A stretch of 64,000 nt of DNA from Diphasiastrum complanatum (lineage: Eukaryota > Streptophyta > Lycopodiopsida > Lycopodiales > Lycopodiaceae), in NCBI GenBank assembly GCA_029204225.1, contig CM055103.1, positions 57,978,529 through 58,042,528 on the forward strand, read 5' to 3'. The number at the start of each line of letters is the position of its first letter. Position 1 is the stretch's first letter. Below the pieces are notes generated by a model, which was not told the DNA's origin, searched no databases, and saw nothing but the letters and a program-made list of their open reading frames with translations. A program made the translations under genes and the position numbers. Shown here piece after piece: positions 1 to 12,500 of this stretch.

Positions 1-2033
1 TGGTTTATGGTACACAACTCCTTTTCATGAGTTGGATAATTCTTTTGCGCATGGTTGAGTTTCTTGCTCTCAAAGGTCACCAACCCTCTTGCGTCAAAAC
101 TGCCCCGACAACGATATCACTTGCATCCGTTTCTACCACAAATGGTTTCCGAGGGTCTACAATCTGTAATGTGACAAAGTCAGCCACAACTTCGCTGCTC
201 TGTCCAATTTTTCCCTTTAGGTTCCTGTAGCATATCTGTCGATGGTGCAGCTACTTATGAATCTTCACACCTTTATGATTAAACATAGCTAATCCAAGAA
301 AGCTTCTTTATGCTGTCAAGTCTGTAGGCACATGCCAAACAAGAAGGACGACAATTTTCTTTGGATCTAGTTTTAACCCCTTCTGCTGACACTATAATAC
401 CCAAATATGTTATTATTTTTTGAAACAATTCACTTTTTTTTATTCTTAGCAAATAATGTTATATCCCAGAGTTGACAAAACAGTTTTGAGGTGATTTACA
501 TGAGCAACATCGCCACAATTGTAAACAAGTATGTCACAAAGTTGACCACAAACTTGCTCATAAATGGTTTGAGCACATTGTTCATCTACATCATAGATGT
601 TGCTGGGGCATTGGTCAATCCAAAAGGCATTACTAAAAACTTATTGTGACCAAAACAAGTTTGGTAGTGTGATGAACATCTTCCTCACGAATCCTCACAT
701 GATGGTATCCACTCTTCAAATCAATCTTGCTAAACATAGTAGCACCATGAAGAGCATCCAATAGATGATCTATACTTAGCATAAGATTATATTGCTTAAT
801 AGCTATCTTGTTCAAGGCTCGATAGTCCACACACATCCTCCAAGATCCATCCTTCTTCTTAATGAGGATGATTAGAGAGGCCAAGGGGGAAAGCTAGGCC
901 TTATCTATCCCTTGGCGAGATAATCCTCAATCATGCTTTTTATCTCTTCGTCCTCTTTGAGACTCATTCTATAAGGTGGCTTATCAACAGGAAATGATCT
1001 AGGAATCAATTCAATTTTGTCTTCCACATTTCTTTTAGGGAGCAAAGCAGATGGAAGTTCATCAGTGAACACATCTACAAACTCCCTAAACTTACGGTCA
1101 ATGTTCTTAGTAAGGTTAGTTTGTTCTTGCCACACATCACTCTCACATGTAGTAGTTGACGTATAAAACAAGAGACAAACATACATATACTTACAGTGAA
1201 CCTTACACGACTGTGTCGCCATGATCAAAGGTCCCGACCGTGATGAAAGGTCCTAAAATCATTTCTGACTCACCTCGAAGTGAACGGATTTTGATATCAA
1301 ACTAAAACTCATATACACAAGTCCCACGCGATGGAGGGCTTCCTTGCCACATGCCAACCGATTCCAACCACAACATTGAAGTGCGCCAAGTGATTTATCT
1401 CAAAGTCCAACTTCTTAGAGAAACTTTCAATGCTTAGAGCCATACCCACAACCTTGGTATCCCACACTTCCACACCCTTTCCATTAGCCATCTTGACCGT
1501 GTACAGGTACACGGATGATTGTGTGCTCACTCTCAACCTTTTAATCAAAGTAGATTTGATTACATTTTGTGAGGACCCAGTGCCAAATAGAAGTAGTACT
1601 CTTTACCACACAACTGTCCGTGCATAACAATTGAAGGAGTACAAGAAAATATATCCATGTTGCATCGCTCTCGAGAACTGTTGTAAAGGGACCGAATCCA
1701 TCTTTCTGACCACCAACACATTCATCAAACATGGAGCACGTTGTGGGTCCTCTTGCTCTTCAATTTGCATTGGTGCTACTTGTTCAACTTCTAGATTGTA
1801 GGTGGTTCTCATTGGGTTTCATGAACAGTCCTTCCATCTATGTCACCCAGACATCCAAAGCATAGGTTCTCTTTCTTCCCTTTACTCCAAGTCTTGTGGC
1901 AAAAGCATAGAAAAGCCATAGCATCCACCTTAGCAACTACTTCAGATCTGAAAAAAGTGAGGATATGGAGAGAACCGGGTTTAGGACTAGGTATGGCCAT
2001 TTTAGTTTTCAGTCTTACCATTTGGTTTGAGAA
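1..2033 (-). mobile_element. Ty3/gypsy retrotransposon remnant (gyp-1), minus strand
   Basis: Read on the minus strand, the order is gag tail/zinc-knuckle-like Cys cluster (about 2030-1730), protease and linker region (about 1550-905, with a 'FVDVFTDELP' pre-RT motif), reverse transcriptase (about 884-540, with 'VDYRALNKI', 'SKIDLKSGYH' and 'MPFGLTNAPAT'), and RNase H (about 175-1, with 'VVETDAS' and 'FESKKLNHAQKNYPTHEKEL'). This is the usual gypsy gag-PR-RT-RH order. The frame is broken repeatedly: the RT is split between frames and the YxDD catalytic box is not readable. The element runs off the left edge and abuts a plus-strand gypsy copy near 2034, so it is a dead, truncated copy. Confidence 0.85.
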
Positions 2034-4342
2034 ATGCTGAACAATCTTCTTCATCCATATCTGGGAAAGTTTGTCATAGTTTACGTAGAAGATATTCTCA
2101 TCTATAGTAAGACCTTAGAGGAGCATGAGGAGCATCTCAAGATTGTCTTAAGGTTACTTAGACAGGAGAAGCTCTTCGCCAAGGAATTCAAATGTGAGTT
2201 CTTTCAAAATAGACTAGTTTACCTCGGTCACATTATTTCAGAATGGGTTGGAGATTGTCCCTAATAGGGTCTGTAAGGTTTGTGAGTGGCCTATAAAGCA
2301 TCCGTGAGGTTAAGTCCTTTTTGGGCTATACGGGTCATCAAGGATTATGCGGTAATTGCATTAGGCTTGAGGAATGTCCTCAAAGGGGCAAAAAGAACTA
2401 GCCGACACAATATATTCAGTCCTCCAGTTTATTGGACTGAAGAGATGAATCAGAGTTTTGAGAACCTCAAATACTGTGTCTATAGCGCCTATTCTACACA
2501 TAGTCGATCCTAACAAGCCATATGTGCTTGAGACGGATGCTAGCGACTATGCTATAGGAGTAGTCCTATATCAGGATGATAGACCGGTTGCTTTTGAAAG
2601 CAAAAAGTTGGATCTTACTCAAAGGTGGTACTCCACCTATGATAAGGAACTTTTTGCAGTAATTCATGCTTTAAAAATTTGGAGACATTACTTGTATGGA
2701 TCCAAATTTACCATAGTGACTGACCATCAAGCATTTAAGTATATTAATAATGCGGTTGACCTTAGGGGTCGTAAAGCCAAATGGTCAGAAACGCTCCAAG
2801 AATTCTAGTATGACATCAAGTACCGAAAGGGTACATCTAATAGTGTTGCAGATGCCTTAAGCCGGGTTGGAGAGGTTACTCAGTTAAGCTTTTCTGATAT
2901 CCAATCTGATTTATATTTGTCCCTAAGAAATTTGTGTAAGACCGACAGGTATTTAGGTCTTGTTTGGCTAGACGTCCTGGTAGGTACTTGTAGATCTAGT
3001 GATGAGCTTGGAATGTAGGATTCGAATTTTCTCCTTGGGACAAGAAATCAAGGGACTATTCCATTAGGAATGGGTTACTTTTTTGGAATGGGAAAGTGTG
3101 TGTACTAGAAACTGTTGATATTAGGGCCCAAATCGTGCATGAATGTCATGACATCCCGTGTGCACACCCTGGCTTACAAAGAACGCTTGACCTAATAAAA
3201 GCCTAAAAGGTCAAGTGGAGGCGTATGCTCGCAAATGTGGACAATGCCAGGTAAAGAAAATCGGTTTGTTGCTTCCTTTGGAAATTCCCGAAAGAAAATG
3301 GGAAAGCATTTCCATGGATTTTGTGGTTGGACTTCCTCGGATGGGGAAGCAAAATGATGCTATTTGGGTTATAGTTGATAGACTAACCAAGATGGCGCAG
3401 TTCATTCCAACCAAGCTGTCTGTCAAAGCTTTTGAACTTTCTCGACTTTTTGTGGAAAAGTTGTTCAGGTTGTTTGGTTTGATGAATGACATTGTTAGTG
3501 ATTGAGATTCTAAATTCATTGACAAATTTTGGCAGTCGATCTTTGAGAAATCAGAGACCACCTTAGTCTAGGGTCTGCAGATCATCTTGATGGTTAGACT
3601 GAATGGACGAACCAGTCTATGGAAGATATGCTTCGTGCATAAGTTTCTAGGAGAAAGGTATCTTCCAATGATTGAGTTTGCGTATAATAGCGCAAAGCAC
3701 TCAGTGACGGGTTTTCGTCCATTCATTCTAATGTATAGTTTTCAGCCTCGTGCTCCAATCTTCGTTGGCCTTAGAAGCCTTAAGGCTAAAGCGATGGTGG
3801 ATTTCAGAAATGTTGCTTGTTGCTCACGATAGCATAAAAACGTCCCAAGATAGAGCCCAATTTTATGCTAATCAAAAGCGACAAACTAGGGTTCTATGCG
3901 GAAGGAGATTGGGTGTATCTTAAAGTCCCAAAAGACTCTTAAGGTACTGAAGACTGGAAAATGTCCTAAGTTATTGCCTTGTTATGCAGGGCCCTTCCGT
4001 ATCGTAAAGAAACTCAATCAGAATGCCTATCAACTAGACTTTCCTCAGAGAATCAGTGTTTACCCAGTGTTCCACATTCGTTTAAAAGAACGACTCGGTG
4101 GAAAAGATGAATAGAGGATAAGCTAGTTCAGTTAGAGGATCTAACATCCTTTGTACCTTCTGAATCTCAGGCCATTGTTGATGTATGTCAACGTGAGCTT
4201 AGAAACCGGTAGGTGATTGAGTACTTGGTTCGTTAGAAAGGAAGTTTTGAAGACGAGGACACATTGGGAAAAGGAGCAAGACCTTAGATTAAGATTCCTA
4301 GATTTCCTCCCTTAGAAGAGGAGTCTCTTAAGGGGGAGGGAA
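2034..4342 (+). mobile_element. Ty3/gypsy retrotransposon remnant (gyp-2): RT end, RNase H, integrase, tail
   Basis: Plus-strand pieces in canonical order. The RT palm end has 'FVIVYVEDILIYSK' (the YVDD box reads YVED) and 'YLGHIISE' at 2034-2250. RNase H lies at 2458-2870 ('LETDASDYAIG', 'SKKLDLTQRWYSTYDKEL'). Integrase covers about 3130-3850, with a zinc-finger remnant ('HPGLQRTLDLIK', 'CGQCQVKK') and core motif 'SMDFVVGLP'. A C-terminal GPF-type module lies at 3896-4114 ('AGPFRIVKKLNQNAYQLDFP'), followed by chromodomain-like codons to about 4320. Stops and frameshifts interrupt every domain. A polypurine tract at 4330-4341 precedes TGTTAGGG, taken as the start of the 3' LTR at 4343. The 5' half is missing. 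Confidence 0.85.
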
Positions 4343-4795
4343 TGTTAGGGACCCAACCCCTTGGGTCCCGAACCCTAACTTGGGACCGAACGTCGACTAG
4401 GCCTGTTGTCTTGATGAGTGACTTGTGGACCTGCATGGTTGCCACTTGGCTTGGAGACTCCTACCTCTGAGGTATACAATATGTGTGCTTGGCTTGGAGA
4501 CTCCTACCTCTGAGGTATACAAGGGGAGGAAGTCTCAATTACCATTCATTCTATCTACCTAGGAGAAGATGGATGGTGGGCGCTTATGCATAGCCAGGAT
4601 GTGAGTTAGCTAGGGGTGGGGTATGCCTGATGGCTCTAGCAATGGTATGGGATGCTATTAGGGTTGGAGGTCGGTTCTCGCTTGTTACAGGTCACAAGCC
4701 AGGGCACAGAGGGTGGATCTGGATTGATGGATCCTATGGCGGGGTGGAATGTGTGACGCTCGGTTTCATAAGGTGACCGACATAGAGGGCGTAAC
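4343..4795 (+). repeat. Start of the 3' LTR of gyp-2
   Basis: The segment starts with TGTTAGGG directly after the polypurine tract of gyp-2 and is interrupted by the hAT-type insertion at 4796. It contains an internal direct repeat at 4445-4522. Its far end is not resolved. Confidence 0.55.
4445..4522. repeat. Two-copy tandem repeat inside an LTR (43-bp period)
   Basis: A ~35-bp sequence beginning CTTGGCTTGGAGACTCC occurs at 4445 and again at 4488 with no visible mismatch, separated by a few bases. It sits inside the gyp-2 LTR and may be a promoter-type duplication. Confidence 0.8.
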
Positions 4796-5597
4796 CATAG
4801 TTGCACTGCGATTCAGAATCGCGATTTGAAATTTTTCTAGAATCGTTTGGAATCGTGTTTTTTTTTTTTGATTATTTTTTGGGCAATATGGGTATCAGAT
4901 GAAAGCTCTAATTAAGAGCATTATTACTGTGTAGTTTGTAAATGTTTCGGGTACAAGATGGTCCAGTTCAGGTGCATTAATCCATGTTGGGTTCTGTCAA
5001 GGATAAAAATTCAAAACTAACCTCTAGCCTGTTCGTTCCGATCACAGATGGTCCCAATGGGACAGAGACAGAGAACTGTAGAGCAAGTTTACCTCGCTTT
5101 TTGCTTCGGGGGGCGCTGCCACCCGATCCCCCCACCAGGGGGGGCCTAGGTGGCTGTCACAGGCCCCCCCTGGACCCTCCGACGACAGTAGCAAGGGGGG
5201 CGCTACCCCCCCTGCACCCCCCCGTAGATAAAAATGGGGTCCAAATGCGCGCCGAGAAGGGCCCAATATTTAGGCCCCCAACTGTATGCACATTACACTC
5301 ACATCTCCAGTGAAATGATTGCAAAAGTGATCATCATCCATAGACTTGATAGTTTGGGCTGTAGCGTTAACAATTATTGAGAACCAAAGCAACTAACAAC
5401 GAAATAGCTACTGACTTTTATTTGTTTGTGCCCTATCTACTGCACTTCTGGAAGGCAAAACATTGGTTTGACTATTGCTCCCCTAAAAAAATTTCAGCCA
5501 TAAGCTATTTTTTCAATTTTTTTTTTTTTCACGATTCGCTGTTAGAATTGCGATTCGCAGAATTGCGGTTCGCGAATCGCGATTCATTGCAACTATG
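4796..5597. mobile_element. Non-autonomous hAT-type DNA transposon (MITE-1), 802 bp
   Basis: The left end reads CATAGTTGCACTG and the right end, reverse-complemented, reads CATAGTTGCAATG: a perfect 10-bp terminal inverted repeat that continues imperfectly with repeated GAATCG motifs on both sides. The flanking 8-mers are GGCGTAAC (4788-4795) and GGTGTAAC (5598-5605), an 8-bp target duplication differing only by CG to TG, as expected from CpG deamination. An 8-bp duplication and TAG-TTGCA-type ends fit the hAT superfamily. No transposase reading frame is present. The centre (5108-5215) is extremely G/C-rich with strong hairpins. The ORFs read across the G/C-rich core are compositional. Confidence 0.85.
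5135..5173. repeat. Perfect 13-bp inverted repeat (hairpin) in the MITE core
   Basis: CCAGGGGGGGCCT (5135-5147) and AGGCCCCCCCTGG (5161-5173) are exact inverted repeats around a 13-nt loop. A further GGGGGGCGCTGCC / GGGGGGCGCTACC pair lies at 5108 and 5195. Runs of six or seven G also permit G-quadruplexes. Confidence 0.9.
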
Positions 5598-5605
5598 GGT
5601 GTAAC

Positions 5606-6240
5606 ACCCAGCTATGCGTAGGTGGTCCTTTGGTCCTGACCCTAGTCACTGCCCAGTGCCTACATGATTACGGATCGACTTGGCGGTATCGAGTCACCTG
5701 TAGTGACACACCCAAGGACTTGGGTGCCTAGTACTGGGGTATGAGTTATGGCCCGCCAGTGGTAGTCACATGACCCATTTGGACACCAGTCCTTATGGGG
5801 TACGTTAGGGCCACGACTGGCACCTAACATTCTCACTCCCTTAAGGAAAGTCATCATTCCTCGATGACATATTCAAGGTGCCCATGATGTAGCCTGTAAT
5901 GACTCTCCCAAGTAGTGTCTGTGACAAGGGAAGGCCTTTCCATGCAACCAGATACTCTTGGAGGATACAATTTCTCAATCGACTCTCCCTCCTATCTAGA
6001 TTACATGGTAGTCCATGATCCAAGGCATCTTGTTCCTCTAGTGACACTGAGTCTTCTACAAGGTTGTCACCCTGATGTAAGCACTTCTTTAAGTGGCTTA
6101 CATGAAAAACTGGATGCACCTTACTTGCTTGGGGTGACTCTAGTTTATAGGCCACCTCACCAATTTTCTTGATGACCTTTCATGGTCCACAGTACCTTCA
6201 TGATAGTTTCGTACACTTACTAGTGCACATTACTGATTTC
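5606..6240 (-). mobile_element. Ty3/gypsy 3' end (gyp-3), minus strand, with LTR
   Basis: On the minus strand, 6155-5841 reads an integrase tail/chromodomain-type sequence ('SKVHPVFHVSHLKKCL' then 'LQEYLVAWKGLP', the latter resembling the chromodomain core). It is followed by a purine-rich stretch and TGTTAGGTG (5829-5821), which starts the 3' LTR running down towards 5606. Only the end of the element is present. Confidence 0.75.
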
Positions 6241-6575
6241 CAATTCCCTAGAGGTACAATGCTTGTGTGCATAACTTCTTGCTTATGCCTGGGCCTTGAA
6301 AAGGTTTTGCCTTGGGGCGCTCAATCCCTTAGCTGTGCATAATTTGTGCTCATAAAAATCACTTGTAGTTATTGCTTTGTAACATTCTCCTCAGATATGG
6401 TGACCTTTATTTAGTGTGCTGCGAATCTTATTGCAGCAGCATCATCTTCTAAGCATCCTTTAGTTGTGGAGCTTGAATGAATCCACTGAAGTTTGGCAGC
6501 ATGTCTCAATGATTGAATGGTTGTGAATACATACTATCTTAATGTCTATGACAAGCATGCACTTTCGGCGTGCAG

Positions 6576-9500
6576 GGTAATGTTGCCCTTGATGCAGCTC
6601 GAATATTGCTGCGACCAACGGAAGATCTCATGCAAACTGATATTGCAGAACATGCCTTGGCAGCATTAAGGAGAAGTCAAGTGAGGTACATCTTTGCTTT
6701 GAAAGGGTACAACAGATCTTTTGGCTAATTATTTGCTGTTGATATTACTGCACAATATGAACAGGTTTGCTCTTGTCATTCTGATTAAGGATCGACTGGC
6801 TAATTCACCACTTCATCATATTATTCATGCTTGTCTATACCCAGAAAGGTCTTCTTGGTGGGGAGACGAGGTCCAGTACAAGCAGCTTGCACAGCTAAGG
6901 AGTTGAGAGAGATTCTTGGTGGGTAGTGTGAATCATATTCCAGTAGTGATTACTCCTTAGGTATCTGGTGTTATGCAACCAAATTGTCAAACTGACAAAG
7001 TGGAAGCCACTGGAGATATTCAGAAAACGGCTCAATTTTTCTGTTTAGATTCTTAGTTGTGTTTAAAGTGGTAAGAATCAACAAAGTTCCTGCTCAACTT
7101 GTAAAAAGATCTCAAATCTAGAGTCTAGATGCTGTTTTGAAAAGGCAAGACAGACTGCACTGAAGCATCCCACTCCCCAAAAAGGAGAGCTGAAAGAAAT
7201 GACAATTACTGGGTGCCTGGTTGTTATGGAGTACCTCTGGATTCTTTTATATATATTTTCTTTTTAGTGACTCTTCAAAGGAAATCTTCATTTATTTTGC
7301 CTGTTTTGCAACTTATCTGGCAGAATATTGCAGGCATCAAGGGGTTGAATGTATTTGTTCAGGAGGCTGATTTGGTAACTTCGCCTGCAGACATGGTAAG
7401 TTCCTATTTCCATGAAAGGTAAATTCACTTTAAGGCTATATTTGCAAGTTTCTGATATTGCTAAGAGTCAAATTTAGACACTGAAATAACCTGGTTAAAG
7501 TTACGTAAAAGACGATGGTGTTAACAGGAAGAAATGAAGCTGAATCGAAGCCACAAGCGTGTATATGAATTATTTACAAAAGCGGCAATGAAGAGTCTGT
7601 CAGAATCAGTAGGCAATGAAAAGGAGCTTCATTTTGTCTTCTTTAGAGCGCCATCAGCCATACTGCCCTGTGACGATAAAGTCCATGTTGGTGGCGTTTC
7701 TCTTGAAAAGACAACGCTACAAGGTTGGTGTATTATAAGATTCACTGTATGTTTTAAACTTCAGCAACTCGTTGTAGATTGTGTCTACCCAATGAACATC
7801 AATCAGTCCCTGTCTATGCTGCTTTCAGGTTTCTGGGAAGCATGACATAGTATTGTGGATGGCAATGAGAGATGGATAGGAAAACTAAAAGTGGTACATA
7901 AGAAGAAAAGAGTACATTAATGTATGATCGGCATGTGGGAGTGTGGTTTAATCCTGTTGGTCGGAACTTACTAGTTAACCTAGCGTATATGAAAGGATCT
8001 AGTTACAGACTAAGGACTTGTAAAGAAAGTATTCAGACAAACAACCAACATGCACCCAGGGTCCAACAATTTAGTACATAAAAGTCACGAATAGATCAAG
8101 CTCAAATCTCTATATACCATCTAGCAACTAAAAGTTGCCTGCAATAATCATAAAAACCTTAAACTAGTTAGAACAGAGAGGAATACTGTTCTACACACTC
8201 ACGAAACTAACTGCATGCAACACTTCTCACCCCCCCACATGGAGAAAACCAAATTTTCTAAGTTGTGGTTGATCAGGATTGGGTTTGCTGTGGGGGCAAT
8301 CTCTTCTCTCACCCAAGGCAATGATGAATCAAATACAAATCTTTCGTATCAATTAGATATACGAGCTTTCATCTTTGCAATGAGCTCCCCATTGTTTTCT
8401 ATGATGACAAGCTCATGCACATAGAGAACAAAATTTACAACGTTTCCTTCTTCCTCCTTTACATAAAGATTGCAATCTAACTTACTGTATATAACGTGCT
8501 ATTGTACAAAATAGTTGCCAATATGACTCTACCATGCCTCGGGTACATGTTGCAAACCATACAATGTTGTCTTAAGCTTGCACACCAAGTATTCCTTATT
8601 TTTTGCCTCAATTAGTCTTGTGGCTGGTCCATCTAGACCCTCTGCCAACTGCCCAATCAGAAATGCACTCTCTTCACGTTGCCTGTAATTCTGTCTTGCA
8701 ATAAACCAAAGAAATTTCCTTGCTTTGCACTTTCTCTTTAAGGTAGTGATACCTGATTTCGATATGCTTGCTTCGAGAGTGAAATCTCGGATTCAGAGAT
8801 AGTGCAATAGCGCTTTGGTTGTCACAATAAATGGTAGTTGGATGTGACTGAAGAAGTTCGATATCTGCAAGCAGGTTCCTCAGCCAGATTGCCTCCTTGG
8901 TAGCATTTGTGCAGCTATGTATTCCAATTCTGTGGAGGATAGTGCTACTGAGGTCTATTTCCGGCTGTTCCATGAAATCGGGCCTTGATTTAGCAAGAAT
9001 ACAAACCCAGATTTCGATTTTATCGTATCGATATCTCCTACCCAATCTGCATCTGTGTAGCCCTCTAGAATGTTGGCAGATTGGCTGCCTTCATAGCAAA
9101 TGCTGAGGTGGTTTGTAGCTTGGACATATTTCATGACTTTCATGAGAGCCTTCCAATGGATTGGACCTGGATTGGAAAGGAATTGGCTGAGGGAACTGAT
9201 TGAGTAGGCTAGGTCGGGTCGCGTGCAAAGCATGCATACATGAGTGACTTGATTATGGAGTGAAATGGATACTTCTTCATTTCCCCCTTCTCTGACTCGA
9301 ATTTTGGACATTGCTCGGTTTGCACTCGGCCATTCCATATTTCTTCAACACATTTTTCTATGAATTTTGCACACTAGGTGCTCCTTACCCTTCAACTCAT
9401 ATCCTTCAGGCTGGGTCATGTAGATCTCCTCCTCAACGGTGCCATTGAGGAATGCAGTTTGAACGTCCATTTGGTGAACTTCGAGATCTGCTGCAGTTGC

Positions 9501-12500
9501 ATAGGAGAGAAGTAAACGGATTGAAGCATGCTTTACCACAGGACTGAAGGTTTTTGAATAATCCAGCTCCGGAATCTGAGAGAAGCCTTTGGCTATCAAT
9601 CTGGCCTTGTATCGATCTATTTTCCCTTCAGCATCACACTTCACCTTGAACAGCCACTTGCATGGGATCCGATTTCGATCCTTTGGCAGTTCTGTTACAG
9701 TCCACGTTTGATTCTCAATCAGAGAATCAAATTCTACATCCATGGCCGCTTTCCACTGGTTAGCATCGGGTGCTGACATTGCCTCATGAACCGTGTTTGG
9801 TTCCTGCACAAAATAGCAAGCCGGATCATCCATGAATCAAGATGGAGGCTGTCTGGATCGACTCGATCTTCTGGGTTGAAGTTCGATCCTTTGATGTTGT
9901 TCGATATGTTGAGGTTCTGACTCATTTTCCGAGTCAGTATCGATTTCCTGATTTTTGATCCCTGAGCTGTTTTCGATACTTGGATCAAAATTTGATTTTT
10001 CGATCCTAGGATCGAATTTTGATTGTTCGATCCTTGGGTCGGATTTGGCTGGAGCTTTCCCCTTATGGTCGAAAAATTGGTCTTCCATGAATATGACATC
10101 CCTGCTCGTGAAAGTCTTCTGATTTTCCAAGTTGTAGAGCTTGTATGCCTTGTGATCTCGGGAGTAGCCCATGAAAATTGATTTCCTGCTCTTGTCATCC
10201 AGCTTCTTTCTCAGATCTTCAGGGATCTGAGCGTAGGCAATGCATCCAAAAACTTGAATATGTTTGATTGATGGTTTCGATTTAGTCCACACCTCATAAG
10301 GTGTCTTGCCATTCAGGGCCTTAGTGATGGATCGATTTTCCAAGTAGGCAGCTGTGGAGACAGCTTTTGCCCAAAACTTCTTTGGAAGAGAAGCATGGGC
10401 CATGAAGCTGGATGAAGGAAAATTCGAGTTTGACCCTGGGCCAGAATTTGATCCGGAGTAGAAATTCGATCCAGAACCAAAATTCGATCCAGGGCTAGAA
10501 TTCGATACAAACTGCATATTACTCCTTTACCCTGAATAATCAGGTTTTGTGGATTTCTTTGACTTGAACTTCTGATTTCTCTTTGTGTAAAGAGCCTGAG
10601 GATCAGATCTTGAGCCTGAGGAGGATCCATTTCTTCTGATCTCCTCTTGTAACAACATAGAAATAACTCTTGATAGAGTAAGCTGCTGTTGGGTCGAAAT
10701 GGCCATGACCCAAGTTTCATAGGTATTAGGGAGACTCGATAAGAGAGTCATCACTGCATCTGAATCTTCGATATTCGATCCTGTTGCAGTCATCTGCTCC
10801 ATGAAATTTTTGAAGGTATTAAGATGGTTGGAAATAGTGTCTGCATCAAACATTATGAGTGTGAAGAATTTCTTCCTCAGATGTAATTTGGAAGTGACAT
10901 CTTTGATGTCATAAAGTGTTGTTAGGATGTCCCAGGCACCCTTGGCCGCCTGAGGAGATCGAATATGACTGATCTGGGAGTCTTTGATGTTTAGTGTGAT
11001 TAAGGCAAATGCCTTGCCATCTCGTTGCCTCCATCTAGTGATGTTGGCCGCATCTCCCTCTGGTTTGATTTCAGTGCCATCAACTATGTCCCCTAGTTCC
11101 TTGGCTAGTAACACAACTCTCATCTTGAACTTCCAGAGATGGTAGTTCTCTCCATCGAGCTTGTCAATCAAAGAAGAGCTAGAACTCAAATCCATTCTGG
11201 TGATATCGTTGATAGAAACAACAATGCGTGAAGCTGTTGGCTGCGCACTTGCTGAGATGAAGTCTTGGTAGAAACAAGACTGAATCCGCACTGAAAAAGA
11301 TTATTGAGCCACCTGCTTTGATACACCATGTGGGAAAATATCGAGATCCATCACTAAGGCCCTGATGATATCGAATTTCCTTGATTCCCACATGGTATCA
11401 GAGCATCTGTTTCTATCAAAGCTCTACTAATCCGATATCATCTCGATTTCATAAAATCTCGGATTTTTCGAGTCGATACAGTACGAAAAATTCTAATTTT
11501 TGGATATCGAAAAATCTTGGATTTTTCGAGTCGATACAGTATCGAAGAATTTGGGAAAAATGCGAGTCGAGTTTCTGCTATAGTAATTTTTTGAGACTTC
11601 CTTCTTTTTGTGGATTTTTCAAAGATAAGTATTTACAGGGTGGTTTTTTCAAGATGCTCATTACCTAATGGAATTGGGCTTGAGCATGAATTCCAACATG
11701 CTTAACCACTTTTCTCCATGACTTTCCCTTCACCTCCCTGGTTGACCAGCAAGCGACCTTCTTATCTCAATCTCTTTTACAATCTGCCAATACTGCTTAT
11801 CCTTCGAAAACTTTCTCATCTCATAAATGCACCCACAACAGATGGTATGACACGGAATGTTTCTCACTGCATAAACAAGTTGTTTACGCTAGATACCACT
11901 CTCCTCACACCTTAGCCTTGAAACAAAAAGAGTATCACAAAGTGACTCTGAAAAAAAAGACAGCTTATCTACAATCCTTGGGATAAAAACTTGTCGATGC
12001 TATGGCCAGCCCATCCTCCACCTTCTTTTGGCGGTTGTTCTCTATAAGCCCTTGTAAACCCGCTCCTATTGCTATAAGGGTCATGGATAAATTATGCTAC
12101 CAAACCATATACAGTAGACTCTGAAACTACAATCCTTCCAAAGAAAATGAGATGTCAGAGGCTCCGAAAACTGTGAAGTCTCATTCCTGGGTTTGTGAAT
12201 AGAAGGACGCTTTGTGAACAGAGCTGTGTGACAACGGAAGCACAAGTGCACAGCGTTGGAGGCTGCAACTGGAATTATACTCGAGAAATCCGTTTTCTTT
12301 TCAGCCATAGATTCAAAAAGTAAAGATTCGAGAGCTTACCTGGATGTTAAAGATCATTCAAAGGCAAGATAAATCACTTTATTTCCTTAATAGCCAAACG
12401 ATCCAAACACAAATACTGACGCTTCAGGTTTGCTTGGGGTAGCCTGACGGAAAACAGATCTATCTTTGACATCAGCAGAATTCCCTTTTTCAGAATCTTT

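Noticed and set aside
4984-5313. Pro-rich 109-codon frame in the MITE core
   Set aside because: It follows from G/C runs and hairpins inside a non-autonomous transposon; no domain is visible.
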